A stretch of 64,000 bases of DNA from assembly GCA_008694505.1 (NCBI GenBank), contig VZDJ01000219.1:6737089-6801088 (forward strand), read 5' to 3'. Each line of letters begins with the position of its first letter. Positions within the stretch are counted from its first letter, which is position 1. Source of the stretch: Cyanoderma ruficeps (taxonomy: Eukaryota; Chordata; Aves; Passeriformes; Timaliidae). Below are positions 25,528 through 37,173 of this stretch, piece by piece. Made by a program: the position numbers and the translations under genes. Below the pieces are notes generated by a model that was given only the letters and a program-made list of their open reading frames with translations, did no database searches and was not told where the DNA came from.

Positions 25528-25732
25528 TCCGCCGATGCGCCTCCCCTGGCAGCCGGGGCCGCCGGCTCCCCGGAGCCGTGGGGAGATCCTGGTGCCTCGT
25601 AGACGGGAGAAGCGGGCTGTGCTGTGGGTCATGGATGTAGCCAATTAACCCTGGTCGTTTAGGAGACATCACAGTCCCGACAGGGGTTCCTGTGCTTGAG
25701 CTCCGCGCGTTTCACAGGTCCCTTTGACACGG
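25528..25732. promoter_or_regulatory. CpG-dense patch, possible small CpG island
   Basis: I count about 17 CpGs in roughly 205 bp, against very few in the flanks. The patch contains gccgccggctcc-type sequence, a CCAAT box at 25641-25645, and ctccgcgcg at its right side. Open frames cross it on both strands, as expected for GC-rich DNA. It could be a small promoter, a GC-rich exon or an unmethylated islet. No TATA box or initiator was identified. Confidence 0.3.
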
Positions 25733-25834
25733 GCAGGCTGCAGTGTCCTCCCTTCCCGCAGCTCTCCTTGTGTCGGCTGTTGGGATGCATACCCTAGAAA
25801 TGGAGCTGCAGGAACAGCACTGCCTCTCCCCCAC

Positions 25835-26062
25835 ACCCAGCACGGCAGGAACACCTTCCACTAAACCACACCCCAAACCCCATCCAACCTGGCCTTGGAC
25901 ACTTTCAGGGATGGGGCAGCCACAGCTTCTCTCACTAACCTGGGCCAGAGCCTCTCCACCCTCAGAAGGAAGAATTTCCTCATAACATCTAATCCAAATC
26001 TCCCCTCTTGTAGTTTAAAACTGTTCCCCATTGTCCTATCACTATTTGCCTGTGTAAATAAG
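25835..26062 (-). mobile_element. CR1 LINE fragment, both ends eroded
   Basis: The antisense CR1 body is clear: aggaacaccttccactaaac, ccatccaacctggccttgga, cagggatggggcagccacag, then agtttaaaactgttcccc and ttgtcctatcactatttgcc. The 3' tail repeat itself is not recognisable at the left edge, and the right edge is the usual 5' truncation. Confidence 0.93.
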
Positions 26063-29000
26063 GCTTATTCATGCAAAGAATTCTTCTTTCTCCTACAGTT
26101 TAGCTACAGAAAATCAGATTTACATCAGCTTGACAGAGAGTAGAAATTTGGCTGCTGTTCTTATAACATATCTGCATAATACAATATATGCCTGAGATTT
26201 CTATGGAGGCTGGTACAGTTTTATGTAAGCCTCTGATAGTAGCCACACCAAGAAAAGAGAAAGGTTTCAAAAGGCTTTTTTTGGTGTCCTCTTTGCTTGC
26301 ACCCCTTAAGTGAAAACGAGCAGATAAAATCAAACAGATGATGTTTGCACAGTCTTCCTGAAGCTGGGAGTGGGCCTGGGCAGTGAAGATTATCTCCAGA
26401 TCCCCAGTGCTCTAATGGCTTGCAGGGATGTTGGCCATGGAAGCTGCTTCTGTGGCTGTACTGAGAGCGGCTGGCTTCAAAGCAGGGCTGGGAATTGGTT
26501 CCTATTCCATATAAATTGATTTCTCCCTCCACAGTGGGGCTCTGTGCAAGTGCAGAAGGGTTCATGACATGGTGAGGGTTCACTGAAATGGATGAAAGGA
26601 GACTATGAACAAATTTCTGGATTCTACTGGGGCATGTCCTCACAATTCCTCATTTCCTACTATTTTAACAGGTTCCCAAACATTGATTCATCTATAGAGT
26701 GTTAATATCCTGTTGCCAGCTTTTCAAGTGTTTGTAACTGCAATGTGTTTGTAAACTGCCCCTCTTAAGCAATGACAGCCTTGACCAAAAAGCGATTTAA
26801 AAATAATTTCTTCATTAAAAAAAATGTTGTGTCAGACAGATGATAAACAGGTGGTAAGTGAAGTTTACTAAGTCTTTGGTAAACCAAAGGCTGATTTACC
26901 AGTAACAAACAAAATAGTACCAGCAATTGTGTTACAATGTTGGGGTTGACCAGGGCACCAAGATAAGGGTTGAGGTATTAGATCATTTTTAAAGAGTAAA
27001 TGGGATTGTCCTTTCTGTTCCATGAGGCAGGTGAGGAGAGTTAATTATTTGATTTAAATAAAAGGAGACAAGAAGTCCTGGCTGTTACATCAGGCTTCCC
27101 ATATCTGCCTCTGCTTCTCTAAGTTGCTTTTGCTCCCCATAACTCCCATTTGTGACACTGAGGCAAATTTGGGCAACCTTACAGTGCCTAAATGTGGCAC
27201 CAATGACACACAGGTAGTGACAGGGGTCAAACCCATCCAGGGTTGTCCAAGACATTTATCCTACATCTTATAACTTCTCTGTAGAACAGCTGGAAGTTTC
27301 TGTCCCTGCCCAGCTCAGCATGCTGTAACCACGCTGGGTCCCCCCTCCACAGCAGCTCCTCTGTGTCCTCCTGACTGAGTCGACCTGGGTGGTGCTCGGC
27401 CCCTCTGTGTGTCCCCATGGTTACAGATGAGCCTCTTTGTTCAGTCTTGGGTAATTTTCCACTTTCCAGACCCTCCTCCATGCAATAAATTAAGTCAGTG
27501 TGGCTTCCAAGCTCAGCCCCTTGTTGGCAACGGGACTGTGTTACTGCATCCTGCTCCCAGCCCCTACCCAGGGCTGAGAGCCTTCTCCAGTGTGGGATGC
27601 ATGCCCACACCAGGGATGTGCCACGTTTCCTTCTGTGAAAAACACAACCAGAAATCATTGTATGTCACCCCAGTTCACTGATTTTCACACCAGTTTGTCT
27701 TTTCCTTTTAAGTGAGGAACATCAGACATCTCAAATGGGGCACCTCCAAACTGCCAAGAAACTAAAAAGTCACTCCCTGTTATGTGCAGTGCCTTATAGC
27801 AAAGAAGTTGCTAATAGTATCAGCCATTTAGCTCTTACTCCTTTGTTTTCACACTATTTTGGTTCAAATCTCCAGTCTAAAATCCCCGCCTAAGTTGCCT
27901 ACTCCATCCTGGATGGAAATTTCAGGAACTGCAGAAGCCACCAAGTTGTCCCACTGAATACAGGGCACGTTCCTGGGAAGAGCAAAACAGGGAAACACTG
28001 TGGACACACAAAGGAAGAAAAATCCTGGGAAAAATTATGTCAGTGAGCAAATCTTCTGGTATCCATTAAAAGGTAATAATTCTAACCAAAGGAAGGGGGA
28101 TTTTCCTGATGTGAAATGAAATAAACATCCAGAAATGATTTGTGTGTGTGTTCAAATTTAAATTTAGAATTTTATTGAGTACGTTGTTCAAAGGCCCTTT
28201 TCTTCCCAGGGTAGTTTGGCTATAATCTTTTCTTCAGAAAGAAAAACCCTGCACAGAACACGGCCTCACTTTGCTCGGCCCTCACCATGCCAAAACCACC
28301 ACGCTGGGATGGCAGGCAGCAGACCTTTCCCTTTTTTAATTACTGCTGTGGTCCTGGTAGATGCACAGCATCTCAGAGTTGAATTTGAGGATTTCTGTGC
28401 TGGGTTTGTGCTGAAAATAAATATGGATAGCCATGGGACAGGTAAGGGGTGAGGGAGATCACTGCCTGGTACTCTGCCATGGAGCTGGGGGATTTACAGG
28501 GTGCTCAGTATCCAACTTTCAGACCAGTTTTCCATTGGAAATGATGCTTCGGTTCTCTTGACTTTGTCATTTTGAGGCTGGTTTAAGTCATCAGAAGGTG
28601 TGTAAGTCCCCAAACTGCATCATACCAGCACCAGAGCTGGGCTGACACCAGCCTGCCCTGACCTGGCTCAGGCTGCTGCTGTTCTTTGATGAGGTTGTCC
28701 CAGTCTAAACCATACTGTTGCAAATTAAGTGCCCAAGGGCTTCTCATTTAAGTCAAAATCCAAAAACTTCTGTGATCTATTCCTCTCAGGAGGTCACGTT
28801 TCAGGCAAAACTGTTTGTATGGCAGCACTTAGGTTGGATACAGGTTTTTGAAATTGCTGCAGCATTTTTCATGCAATTATAGTCAAGGAACTATTACAAA
28901 GCAATTATTTATGAAAGGCAAGCTGGCTCATTGTTGAGGCTTTTTATTTCACTCACTTCTTGATTAAAAAAGGGACTTCTGTGCATCTTGAAATACTTTC

Positions 29001-30955
29001 CTGAGTAGAGAGGAGCTTATACTGAAACGTGTGTGCCGTGCTCCAAAGTAGTAAGGCTGAGGTCCATGCAATTAAAAAAAAGACATTGTTTGTTACAATG
29101 TTTGTGTTTGCTGAGCACAATGAAGACTCTGTGCTCTCATTAAAGCCACAAAAATAACCATTAATTTTATCCTGGTCCCACTCCAAGAGTGAAAATCAGC
29201 TCAGGTCCGTGTCATTAACTCAGTGCGGCATCTGAGTAATTGCTGGGATCTCAGGCGTTTTTTTCCTATCCCACAGGAGTTTTAATATTCAAATGCATTC
29301 AACTGCCCAATGCCCCTGTCTGTGGTCCCCTATTACAGTGTGCCCACTGGAGACCTCCTTCACTGAACAACATGGTATTTTAATCGTGCATGAGCCTTCA
29401 TCTTATCATTGATCTCCATTAATAATGCAGTTTCTCTCTTTAGTTCTTCCATTGATTCCCTGTGGTGACCAGGAGGAGTCCAAGTTTCCTTTGCCTGTAA
29501 ACCCCTTTGGCACGTGGGCACACATTGAGTTCACTCATGTGGAATTCCCATGGAAATTCCAACTGGGAGGACAGGCAGCATGACTGTGGTCCCAGGCCTC
29601 TGCAGGCAACTATCCTGTGTTGTCTGAAATGCAACAGAACCTCGGAAATAAAAATTTGGCCCCACTGATCAGGATCCAGATGGATAAATTCAAGCTGGCA
29701 GCTCAGTTTTGACCCGTGTCTGATTTAAATGCAAAGTATTGTAAACCATTTTAACCATTCCTGCATGCATTTAGGCTCACCCATGGGAGCAGTCTCATTG
29801 GAGTCAATTATGAACAATGGCATTTCTTCTTTATTCACTGCTGATTCCTGATATTGGGTGTAAATGACCCTTTCATTGCCTTTGACACCAAAATTCCTTA
29901 GCCACTTCAGGGACATCACACTAATTGATAAATTCTGCTTGATTGGGATGGCTTTTAATTTTATAATCCTATTAAGAATGATAAATATGCCAGATATTTG
30001 TGCCTGCCGGATGGAACATATTATTCTGCTCTAAGGTTTCCAGTTTAATTTTTTTTGAGCAATTGGGCAGAACCACTGCTGTAAGACAAACAGATGCTCT
30101 TCAGCTGTACTTTTCCATAAATGATTTTGTTCTGTGGGTTTTTTGTTCCCCTACCAGGCATATCAAGTTCAAAAGAAAATGTTGCCTCTCGCTAATGAGA
30201 AGATTAATCTCATTCACAAATGCAGCAGACTTTGTCAACTCTGTTGAAAGTTTGATGACCTTTAAGAGACAAAGTTTTAGTGTGCCCAAAATAAATAATT
30301 CATCCTTCACAGATTTGCCCTGTGCATCCATCTGCTTAAATCCGAAGCATGCTGATTAAAGCTTCTGAGTGCAATTATCTTCCTACTTCATTCAGATAAA
30401 AATCTCTATTTTCTCACTGCACTTCAAAGCTCAACTGCTCATTTAAGGATATCACCAACCCGATGTACATGGGGTCCATTTTGCTCTGACTTATGCTCTC
30501 CACAGCCTTCTTCAAAAACTCACAGGAAGGATTGAAGTTCTCTTTTCCCTACAATTGCCTTTTTCAGCATTGAAAACTGAAATGTGTAACTAATCCTCCT
30601 GTAAAATCTTTGAAATCATCATCTTCAAACACAGCCAGAAAATTCATTTCTGTTCTCCTGTACAGGGAGAAAAATGTCATGTAGGCAAGTGGCAAGATGT
30701 GATTTACTTTGATTACTGCAATTACTGTCACTGCTGGGCTCCTTCCACCTCTGAGGGCTGCAGGCAGCAAATTTCCAGGAGAACTCATTGCCCCCATCTC
30801 TCCCCCGTGCAATGCCTCCCTGGCTGATTTCTTACCCCACCTTGTTGCTCTTTTGGCTTTCAGCCACACTTTTGCACATAAGGATGGGTGTAAGTAACAT
30901 CAGGTGGGAGTGCGGCCAAAGGAGCTGCTCATGGGGCACACTCAGGGACAGACCA
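26063..30955. other. Non-coding single-copy-looking DNA
   Basis: No recognised gene or CR1. It contains a candidate splice-bounded segment at 28210-28441. AT-rich patches at 28810-28960, 29700-30000 and 30150-30400 resemble vertebrate conserved non-coding DNA in composition (ATTA cores, ATGCAAAT-like words), but conservation cannot be judged from one sequence. The open frame at 30000-30359 lies in one of these patches and has no domain. Confidence 0.55.
28210..28441 (+). other. Candidate internal exon, unknown transcript
   Basis: An acceptor (ccttttcttcccag, AG at 28208-28209), with an alternative AG at 28236-28237, precedes an open stretch ending at a strong donor (CAG|GTAAGG, GT at 28442-28443). 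In the open frame the last part reads TAVVLVDAQHLRVEFEDF and onward, with reasonable codon use. No family is recognised and no neighbouring exon was found, so chance pairing of splice-like signals is a real possibility. Confidence 0.15.
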
Positions 30956-31054
30956 CAGAGCCACAGGAACACGGAACTGAGAGGGACCCACAAGGATCAT
31001 CCAAGTTTAGCTCCTGACCCTGCACAGAACCCACCAGGTGCCTGGTCCCACCCC
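30956..31054 (-). mobile_element. CR1 3'-end fragment, divergent tail type
   Basis: The antisense 3' end of a different CR1 type: cacggaactgagagggaccc, acaaggatcatcc and agctcctgaccctgcacag. This wording differs from the ggttggaagggacc type elsewhere in the window, so a separate CR1 subfamily contributed here. Confidence 0.85.
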
Positions 31055-31654
31055 AAAAAAACGTGCAGCCATCGTGTCTTCCCTCCAGCCATTGGCTTCA
31101 GGGGGCAGGTTTGAAGCCTCCTGCAGTGCCCACATGCAGATAAATAAGCTGATTATAAAATATCCAAGCAGATGGCCCCTTTTGTTGCTACCTGTGAGAA
31201 TAAGCACAGTCCTCCCATACCCCTGGGAGGAAGGAAACAGCTCCGTGGACATCATGCAGCTCTCAGTTTATTTAGGACACTCCCTGAAAGAAATGCTGAA
31301 TGAATATTGCAGCCATTTCAATGAATCCTTCCTGGCCCCACATGAAATTAGACCGAACTGGCATCATGTCACCTTGTTACTAGAGAGAACAAATATTCCC
31401 TCTGGCAAAAATCCTCCTTCAGCCTTGAAAAAATGTTGGGATTTTTTTTTTTTCATGCAGAAATTGAAATTGGTCTTAAATGCTCTCTGGACTGAATGTT
31501 GCTTGTTATAGATGAAACAATGAAAACGAAAGGGGAAATAACAAGGGATTTCTGGGTTTTTAAAGGTGATTTACAGAAGAAAGGAAATCTTCGAGATTAG
31601 GAAGTTGTTTAAATACCAGTGACAGTCAAATATGAAACATTCCAAAGTCAGAGA

Positions 31655-31760
31655 TTAGAGAAAAAAAAAGGAAAAGATAGGAATTGCAAAGAAAAAAGCC
31701 ACAAGGAGGGGAAAGTATATTCAAAAAGAAAAGCGTATCCATGGAAAGAAAAACAAAAAG
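31655..31760. repeat. A-rich polypurine tract
   Basis: About 105 bp are dominated by A with some G (aaaaaaaaaggaaaag, gaaaaaagcc, aaaaagaaaagc). It is low-complexity, with no repeat unit longer than a few bases. Confidence 0.7.
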
Positions 31761-32014
31761 GCTCTTAAATCCAGAAATAAGGCACCTGCTTTTCTGACAG
31801 TTGCCAGCAACAAGGAAAACTCCACTTGCCAACTCAAATTTTTACCATCAGTAAATCACCATGCGGGTAAAATAACAGGATGTTGGAAAGGAAACAATCG
31901 ACACTAATTAGTGGATCAGATACCACTCCCACACACTCAGCACTGAGCATGAGCTCAGGATTTGCTCCCCCTCAGTGGGGATCACCCTCTTCCCGTCCAC
32001 ATGTGCACATTCCC

Positions 32015-32125
32015 TCCCTGGACATTGCAAGGTGAGCTTGGCTCCGTGGTGAGGGAGGGGGATGCAGCTGCCCATGGGTCAGCGTGATCCTTTGGGACCT
32101 TCCACCCCAGGTGCCAACTGAGGAA
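32015..32125 (+). mobile_element. Possible decayed CR1 3' end
   Basis: The order of blocks (aaggtgagcttggctc, ctgcccatggg, gatcctttgggaccttccac) resembles the sense CR1 3' region, in which ctgcccatggcaggg is followed by gatgatc, a gaccttccaacc-like block and the tail. Identity is low and no tail octamer is visible. Confidence 0.3.
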
Positions 32126-34314
32126 CCAGTGAAACAGGGAAAGTTGGGTGAGAAAAAGTATCTTGAGATGCTGAAGCCAATCTCTCCTTGGCAATGAAAA
32201 GGAAGTTATACATACTGGAGAAGGAGTAATCAAGTCTGCTGAAGAAAGGAAGAGCAGTTTGGTTGTGTGAAGATCACCCCCATTAGCATGTCACATATGC
32301 TCATACTCCAAAATACTCAACAGCTCAACCTAGAGTGAGTATGAAACAGAAAAACAGCAGCTCATGAATGGAAATATGGAATGGGGAATATAAATCATAA
32401 AACACATCACTTAAATTGAAAGCTGAATTTTGAGCCTCTGGAACAACATAAAGCCTGTGATGTATGTGGAGAATCAGTCTCATGTCTTTTGTTCAATTTA
32501 ATGGGAGTGTTATAGCTGGAATCCCTCACACTGCACCGCACGTGTCAAGGCTGCCCTTGCATTGCCCTGCACTGGCATTGATGACCAGTGATTTTGATTT
32601 TATCTTATGCTATTGTGACTTCATACTCTCATGAGCACTTCTGACCCATGGTGTTTCCTTGGCAAAGCACGGACTGAGCTGTGGAGGAATTGCCCAGAGG
32701 CTGTGGCTGGGTTAGGATTTCAGGAGGAGGGTAGGAGACCACTTGGTTTTGCAATATTTGAGTATTGGAATTGTTTGCCAGCATTGAGCTCATTTGTGAA
32801 AATCAAGGAAAATTAAACCATTACCTAATCACAGTTATATACTAATCCTGATGCAAATTTGGTGGAGGTGCCTGGTGAGAATCATAACTGAAAATCGCTG
32901 GTTAAGCTGTCCTTCAAATAAGTGTGTAAAAAAATGAAGTAGACCTCAAAGGTATGTTTAAGGGAATGGTATTTTGGGGCATTTTGTCTGCCAGTCCATA
33001 TTGGTCGAACCAGGCAGACAGCCAAGAGTTTTTGCTTTTAGTGATCAGCAATGGTCCTGGTCTAGTGAACTTGTGGCTTGGTGTTTTAATTGACTGGTCG
33101 GAAAGAAGCCTGGGAAAGGTATCAGGGGCCCTCCATCTCTTTGATCAGTGATCAGAATCCCCTCAATGAATCTCATTCATCCCTATCGTCAAAGGCACGG
33201 TAGAGACCATATGAAAATCACAGCCCTGTTAATACATATTGAACAGTGTTTCTTTAACAGATGGGAAACCATAAACAGTTTCCTAAGATGCATAAACAAA
33301 TTAAAGAGAACTTCCAGCTTTGACGTCTTAATAGGCTGTGATGAATAATTTGGCATCACGACAACATCTCTGCCAAGATAAGGAGCCTTGGGATGAAATT
33401 GCTCTTTGAAAAAGTTATTCAGTAGCTTTCCTGTCTGAGCACAGATTATCTGGTTTATGGAGGACAGTGGAAGGTCTTGCTAGGGAAGTTTATCTGACCT
33501 GGCTCTTGGGGCTTTATCCTGTCACCAAGATCATTACCATGATACCTTTCATGTGAATCGGCTCTGCTCCTCTATTTTTCATAAAAAAAACAATGTCTGA
33601 GTCATATCCCACAAATAAGATTGGTACCACAGGGGAAGGGCTTAGTCGAGTGTTGAAAGAAAAAACTATTAGCCTCTGTTTCTATGGTTGGGTTATTTTC
33701 TGTAATGACAATTTACCAAAGTAAATGTTACTACCTTGAAAAAAAGAAAAAAAGACAGTTGTAGTTGCCTACTGTTCACCAATAATTTATTAAAAACAGT
33801 GGCAAGAATAAACCCTTGAAAATAAAGTTTCACATATGTACATATTTCAGTTGCAGACTGTAACTGAAATAAGCAGTGATTAATGGCAAATGAAGTTGGA
33901 ATTAATTAGAGAATCCCTGGTCTGTGACAGTCACCCTGTTTTCTCTGGACATTCGATGGTTTTGGGAAGATAATGGTTTTTGGCTCACACAGTGGTGCAA
34001 TAGACCCATAACCAGGTTTTTCCACTTTCTCCAGAGATGAACACTGTGTTGCAACAGTGCAGGGCATGGTAATCTGGAGAAGGCCCAGGAATGTGGACGG
34101 GATGTTTTTCATAATGCAGTTTCCATCCTGCCATCTCTTGGCTATTGATTGCAATCTTCAGCACAAACAGAGATATATCCAGACCAAGGCTTGGCTGCTC
34201 TCCTCTTGTTTCCCAGCAAATTGAAAATGCTCCAAGGCCCATCCAGCTCAGTGGGGCAGCAGCTGAAGGGAGCAGAGAAAGGGGAATCCCAACAGAGGCC
34301 ATACACACCTCAGC

Positions 34315-34412
34315 GTGTGGAGGTGGTTTTTGGGGACACGGGTCACTGGGGGACGTGGCAGTTCTGGGGGGAACAGTTGGGCCTGATGATCTTTGAGATC
34401 TCTTTCAACCAC
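34315..34412 (+). mobile_element. CR1 LINE 3'-end fragment
   Basis: A sense CR1 end: ggtttttggggacacgggtc, a cagttctggg block, then gttgggcctgatgatctttg and tctctttcaacc. Only the last 100 bp or so are present, and the final tail octamer has decayed. Confidence 0.85.
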
Positions 34413-36729
34413 AGTCAAGCACAGAAAGGTCATGTGTGATCAGAGCTCAGACCCTGCCCAGACCCTGCTCCTCCAGGTGATATTAACTGCATAAAGTCCC
34501 TTCTGGGAAAGGGAAAACAGCAAACCTGAAATAGTTGTGCAGCTCAGCTTTCAGGTGCCATTTCCCTGTGCATCCCTAATAATCCCTGAAGCTGCTGCCT
34601 TGGTAATAATCTAGCAATTAAAGGAAAATATTGGTATTTAATGAAACTTGTCAATCAACCAGGAATGAGTTTTCCTTATCAAGAGGAGCTGGATTTGATT
34701 TTGCCACTTAGAAGTGAATGTTAAAGACTCTTGTAGAATAAAACTTTAATTAGGAAAGGAGATTTGGATTAACATGTAAGGCAGAGAGAGAACGAAAGGT
34801 CCTCAAAAATCATCTGAGTATGATTCACAGGAAGAGAGGAACCTAAATATGGGAACAGATTTTTTTTTAAATAAAAGACCAGCTATATGGTGCTAAAGCT
34901 CATGGGTAGAAGAGGCACAGGAGGGATTTTGATGAGGCTAGGATGCCTCTATTCAATCCACTTTCCTGCTCTTAATATTTAGTCATTTCAGATATTCCAA
35001 GTCTGGTCAGAAAGTACACACATACACTGTGGGGCATTAGAAAATCCTCAGGATTTGAATGCCTGACTCTCATAAATTTAGATATCAGAGGAAAAAAAAT
35101 GTCTCTTCTGAGAGATTTGAAAAAGGTACAATTTTTTGTCGCTTTCTGGTGGTGTTGGCAACATGGAGGACGCTGCCCACCTCATTCCTGAACCCAGAGA
35201 GCCCTGGTCCTGCCTGGCATATCCACACCAGGATCTGCCCCAGGTGCCAGCGATTGTACCCTGATAAATCCCAATGTTCCAAAATCAGTGCTCAGCTCTA
35301 TGTTTTTTTCAGACTTGTTCCCAAGAAATATTGAATTTCACGGCATTGATTCCTGATCCTTGGATGGCTTCTTCATCCCTTCTCAGGTATGTCTCCAAAG
35401 GTTGGAGCCTCAGAGATTCACAGTAAAATCGCTTTCATTTTTATTTTATTTTGGGTACTTTTATTATATTTTGGGTTTCATGGGAAACAGAAAAAAGTTG
35501 AAAATACACTCAGAGAAATCAGAATTCATGAAAGTCTGCTCTGCTCTGCACACTGAGTCAGAACAAGGCTGGATGGAGGGAGGTGTTGCCTGGAGGATAC
35601 TGTGTAAACTGGAAAACAGCTCTGCTGTCGCTCCAAGATTCTTCCAACTGGAGGATGTTGAAATCCATGTTCTGAATTCTTGGGTATTGCTACAACGTGC
35701 CCAAAAATACAGTTTTCCACTGAGCAAACTGGGAAATATCATAAGGCAAGATGAAATCTCGTAAGAATGCACTGAATGGCCAATATCAATGGAAATGTAG
35801 CCCATGCATTGCCAGAGATAGTTTCAGGCAGAAAAAAACCCAAATCCCACCTCCCAAACAAATGGCTTCCTGCTGCTTGTAGTTCTTCAGTGCTTCCCTC
35901 TGAAAAAAAAATGCAGGAATCAGACCCAAAAGATATAATTAATCCCACATTAGCAATCTGGGAGGATGTTGCTGGAGCAGGCAGGGGTAGGTGTTCCACC
36001 AGCACACTGACCAGTGTGAAACTGGGCTGGAAGGTTTCTGCCATGGTATGGACTTGCTTTTAAACTTTCTTCTTGAAGTATTCTTCTGCTCAGTCACTGG
36101 TTTCTCCATTGAGTACATTATCACCCCACCCCACCCCCAAAATCATGTTTTTTTCTAATCAGCCTGCCTGGACATGTTTCTGGACATTTGTATTCTATCA
36201 CCTGTAATCAGTACAAAATTTGCCTGTCAAAAAAAGATGGGAAATATTCAGCTCTATAGCTGAGAAAAAAATGTTTGTCACTTGTGTGATCTAACTTGAA
36301 AGAAAGGATTTTGTCCTGCAGAAATTTTGCTTAAAAACCTGTCAAAGTATTTTAATGGTATTAATGGAGACTTTATCCCAGGGCTGCCTCAGCCCTCACA
36401 GTAGGAGAAACAGGTTGCTCCTTGAATACCTCTGGACAGAGAGCTCTGGTTTGAGGAATGGAGGCTTGGTTTTTTTCTCATTTTAGTTGTGATGCTCACA
36501 ATTCACCTCTCTGCTAGGGGTTGTTCAATGCACCAAGATGCAGGAGAGCTCTGGGGTTGGATTTTTGAAGGTTCAGGCAATTCCCTGTGGTTCATCAGCC
36601 AACAAAACGGGGATAGGGAGGAGCTCTCCCCAGCCACAGAGAACAGCAGATTCTCTCTGATCTCAGCTGGAAAAGTGACACCCAACACTCACCCAACACT
36701 CCCTCCGTGGCCACTCATATGTTCAGCTT
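34413..36729. other. Non-coding single-copy-looking DNA
   Basis: No gene recognised. A 20-bp-period T-rich tandem duplication lies at 35441-35476. The 134-codon frame at 35360-35764 and the overlapping minus frame at 35464-35805 have no domain. Confidence 0.6.
35441..35476. repeat. 20-bp tandem duplication
   Basis: ttattttattttgggt at 35441-35456 recurs as ttattatattttgggt at 35461-35476, with 15 of 16 bases the same. Confidence 0.8.
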
Positions 36730-37173
36730 ATGGAATCACAGAATCATAAAGGTTGGAAAAGCCCTTGAAGGTCATTGAGTCCAACCATTAACCCAGCACT
36801 GCCAAGGCCACCACTAAACCACATCCCCAGGTGCTATATTTCCATAGTTTTTGAACACTTCCATGGACAGTGATTCCACCACTTCCCTGACCACCATGTT
36901 CCAATGTTTGACCACCCTCTCCATGAAGAAATTTTCCCTAATATCCAATCTAAATGTCCCCATGTGCAACTTGAGTCCGTTTTATCTTGTCCTATCTCTC
37001 ATTACGCCAATCCCCACGTGGCTACAACGTCCTGTCAGGGAGTTGTGGAGAGCAGGAAGGTCCCCCCTGAGCCTCCTTCTCTCCAGGCTGAGCCGCCCCA
37101 GTTCCCTCAGCTGCTCCTCAGCAGACCTGTGCTCCAGCCCCTTTCCCGTTGCCCTTCTCTGGACACGCTCCCA
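36730..37173 (-). mobile_element. CR1 LINE fragment, 3' end
   Basis: The left edge has the antisense tail (tggaatcacagaatcataaa), then ggttggaaaagcccttgaag, tcattgagtccaaccattaa, tgattccaccacttccctg, and on to ccttctctggacacgctccc. It has the same layout and length as 5061-5508, so the two belong to one subfamily and were truncated at nearly the same point. The ORF2 tail is broken by substitutions. Confidence 0.95.

Larger units (their letters stand above)
19646..25834. other. Non-coding DNA with CpG-dense patch near its end
   Basis: No gene is recognised. Features seen: a short AT run at 19699-19712, a purine-rich tract at 21239-21290, a 10-bp inverted repeat at 23635-23659, T-rich low-complexity DNA at 25055-25160, and a CpG-dense patch at 25528-25732. 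The span 23390-23950 is strongly AT-rich. No CR1 copy lies between 19646 and 25834. Confidence 0.6.
31055..34314. other. Non-coding DNA with A-rich tract and possible decayed CR1
   Basis: The 157-codon open frame starting at 31038 shows no domain. An A-rich purine tract spans about 31655-31760. A very decayed CR1-like stretch may lie at 32015-32125. The block at 33140-33420 has FOX-like and CRE-like words (see findings). No recognised gene. Confidence 0.55.

Noticed and set aside
31038..31511. 157-codon plus-strand open frame
   Set aside because: It begins inside a CR1 3' fragment and has no recognisable domain or codon bias. It ends through a T-run that encodes a poly-Phe stretch.
32668..32710. 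CR1-like words (aattgcccagaggctgtggctg)
   Set aside because: Only about 22 bp resemble CR1, with nothing matching on either side.
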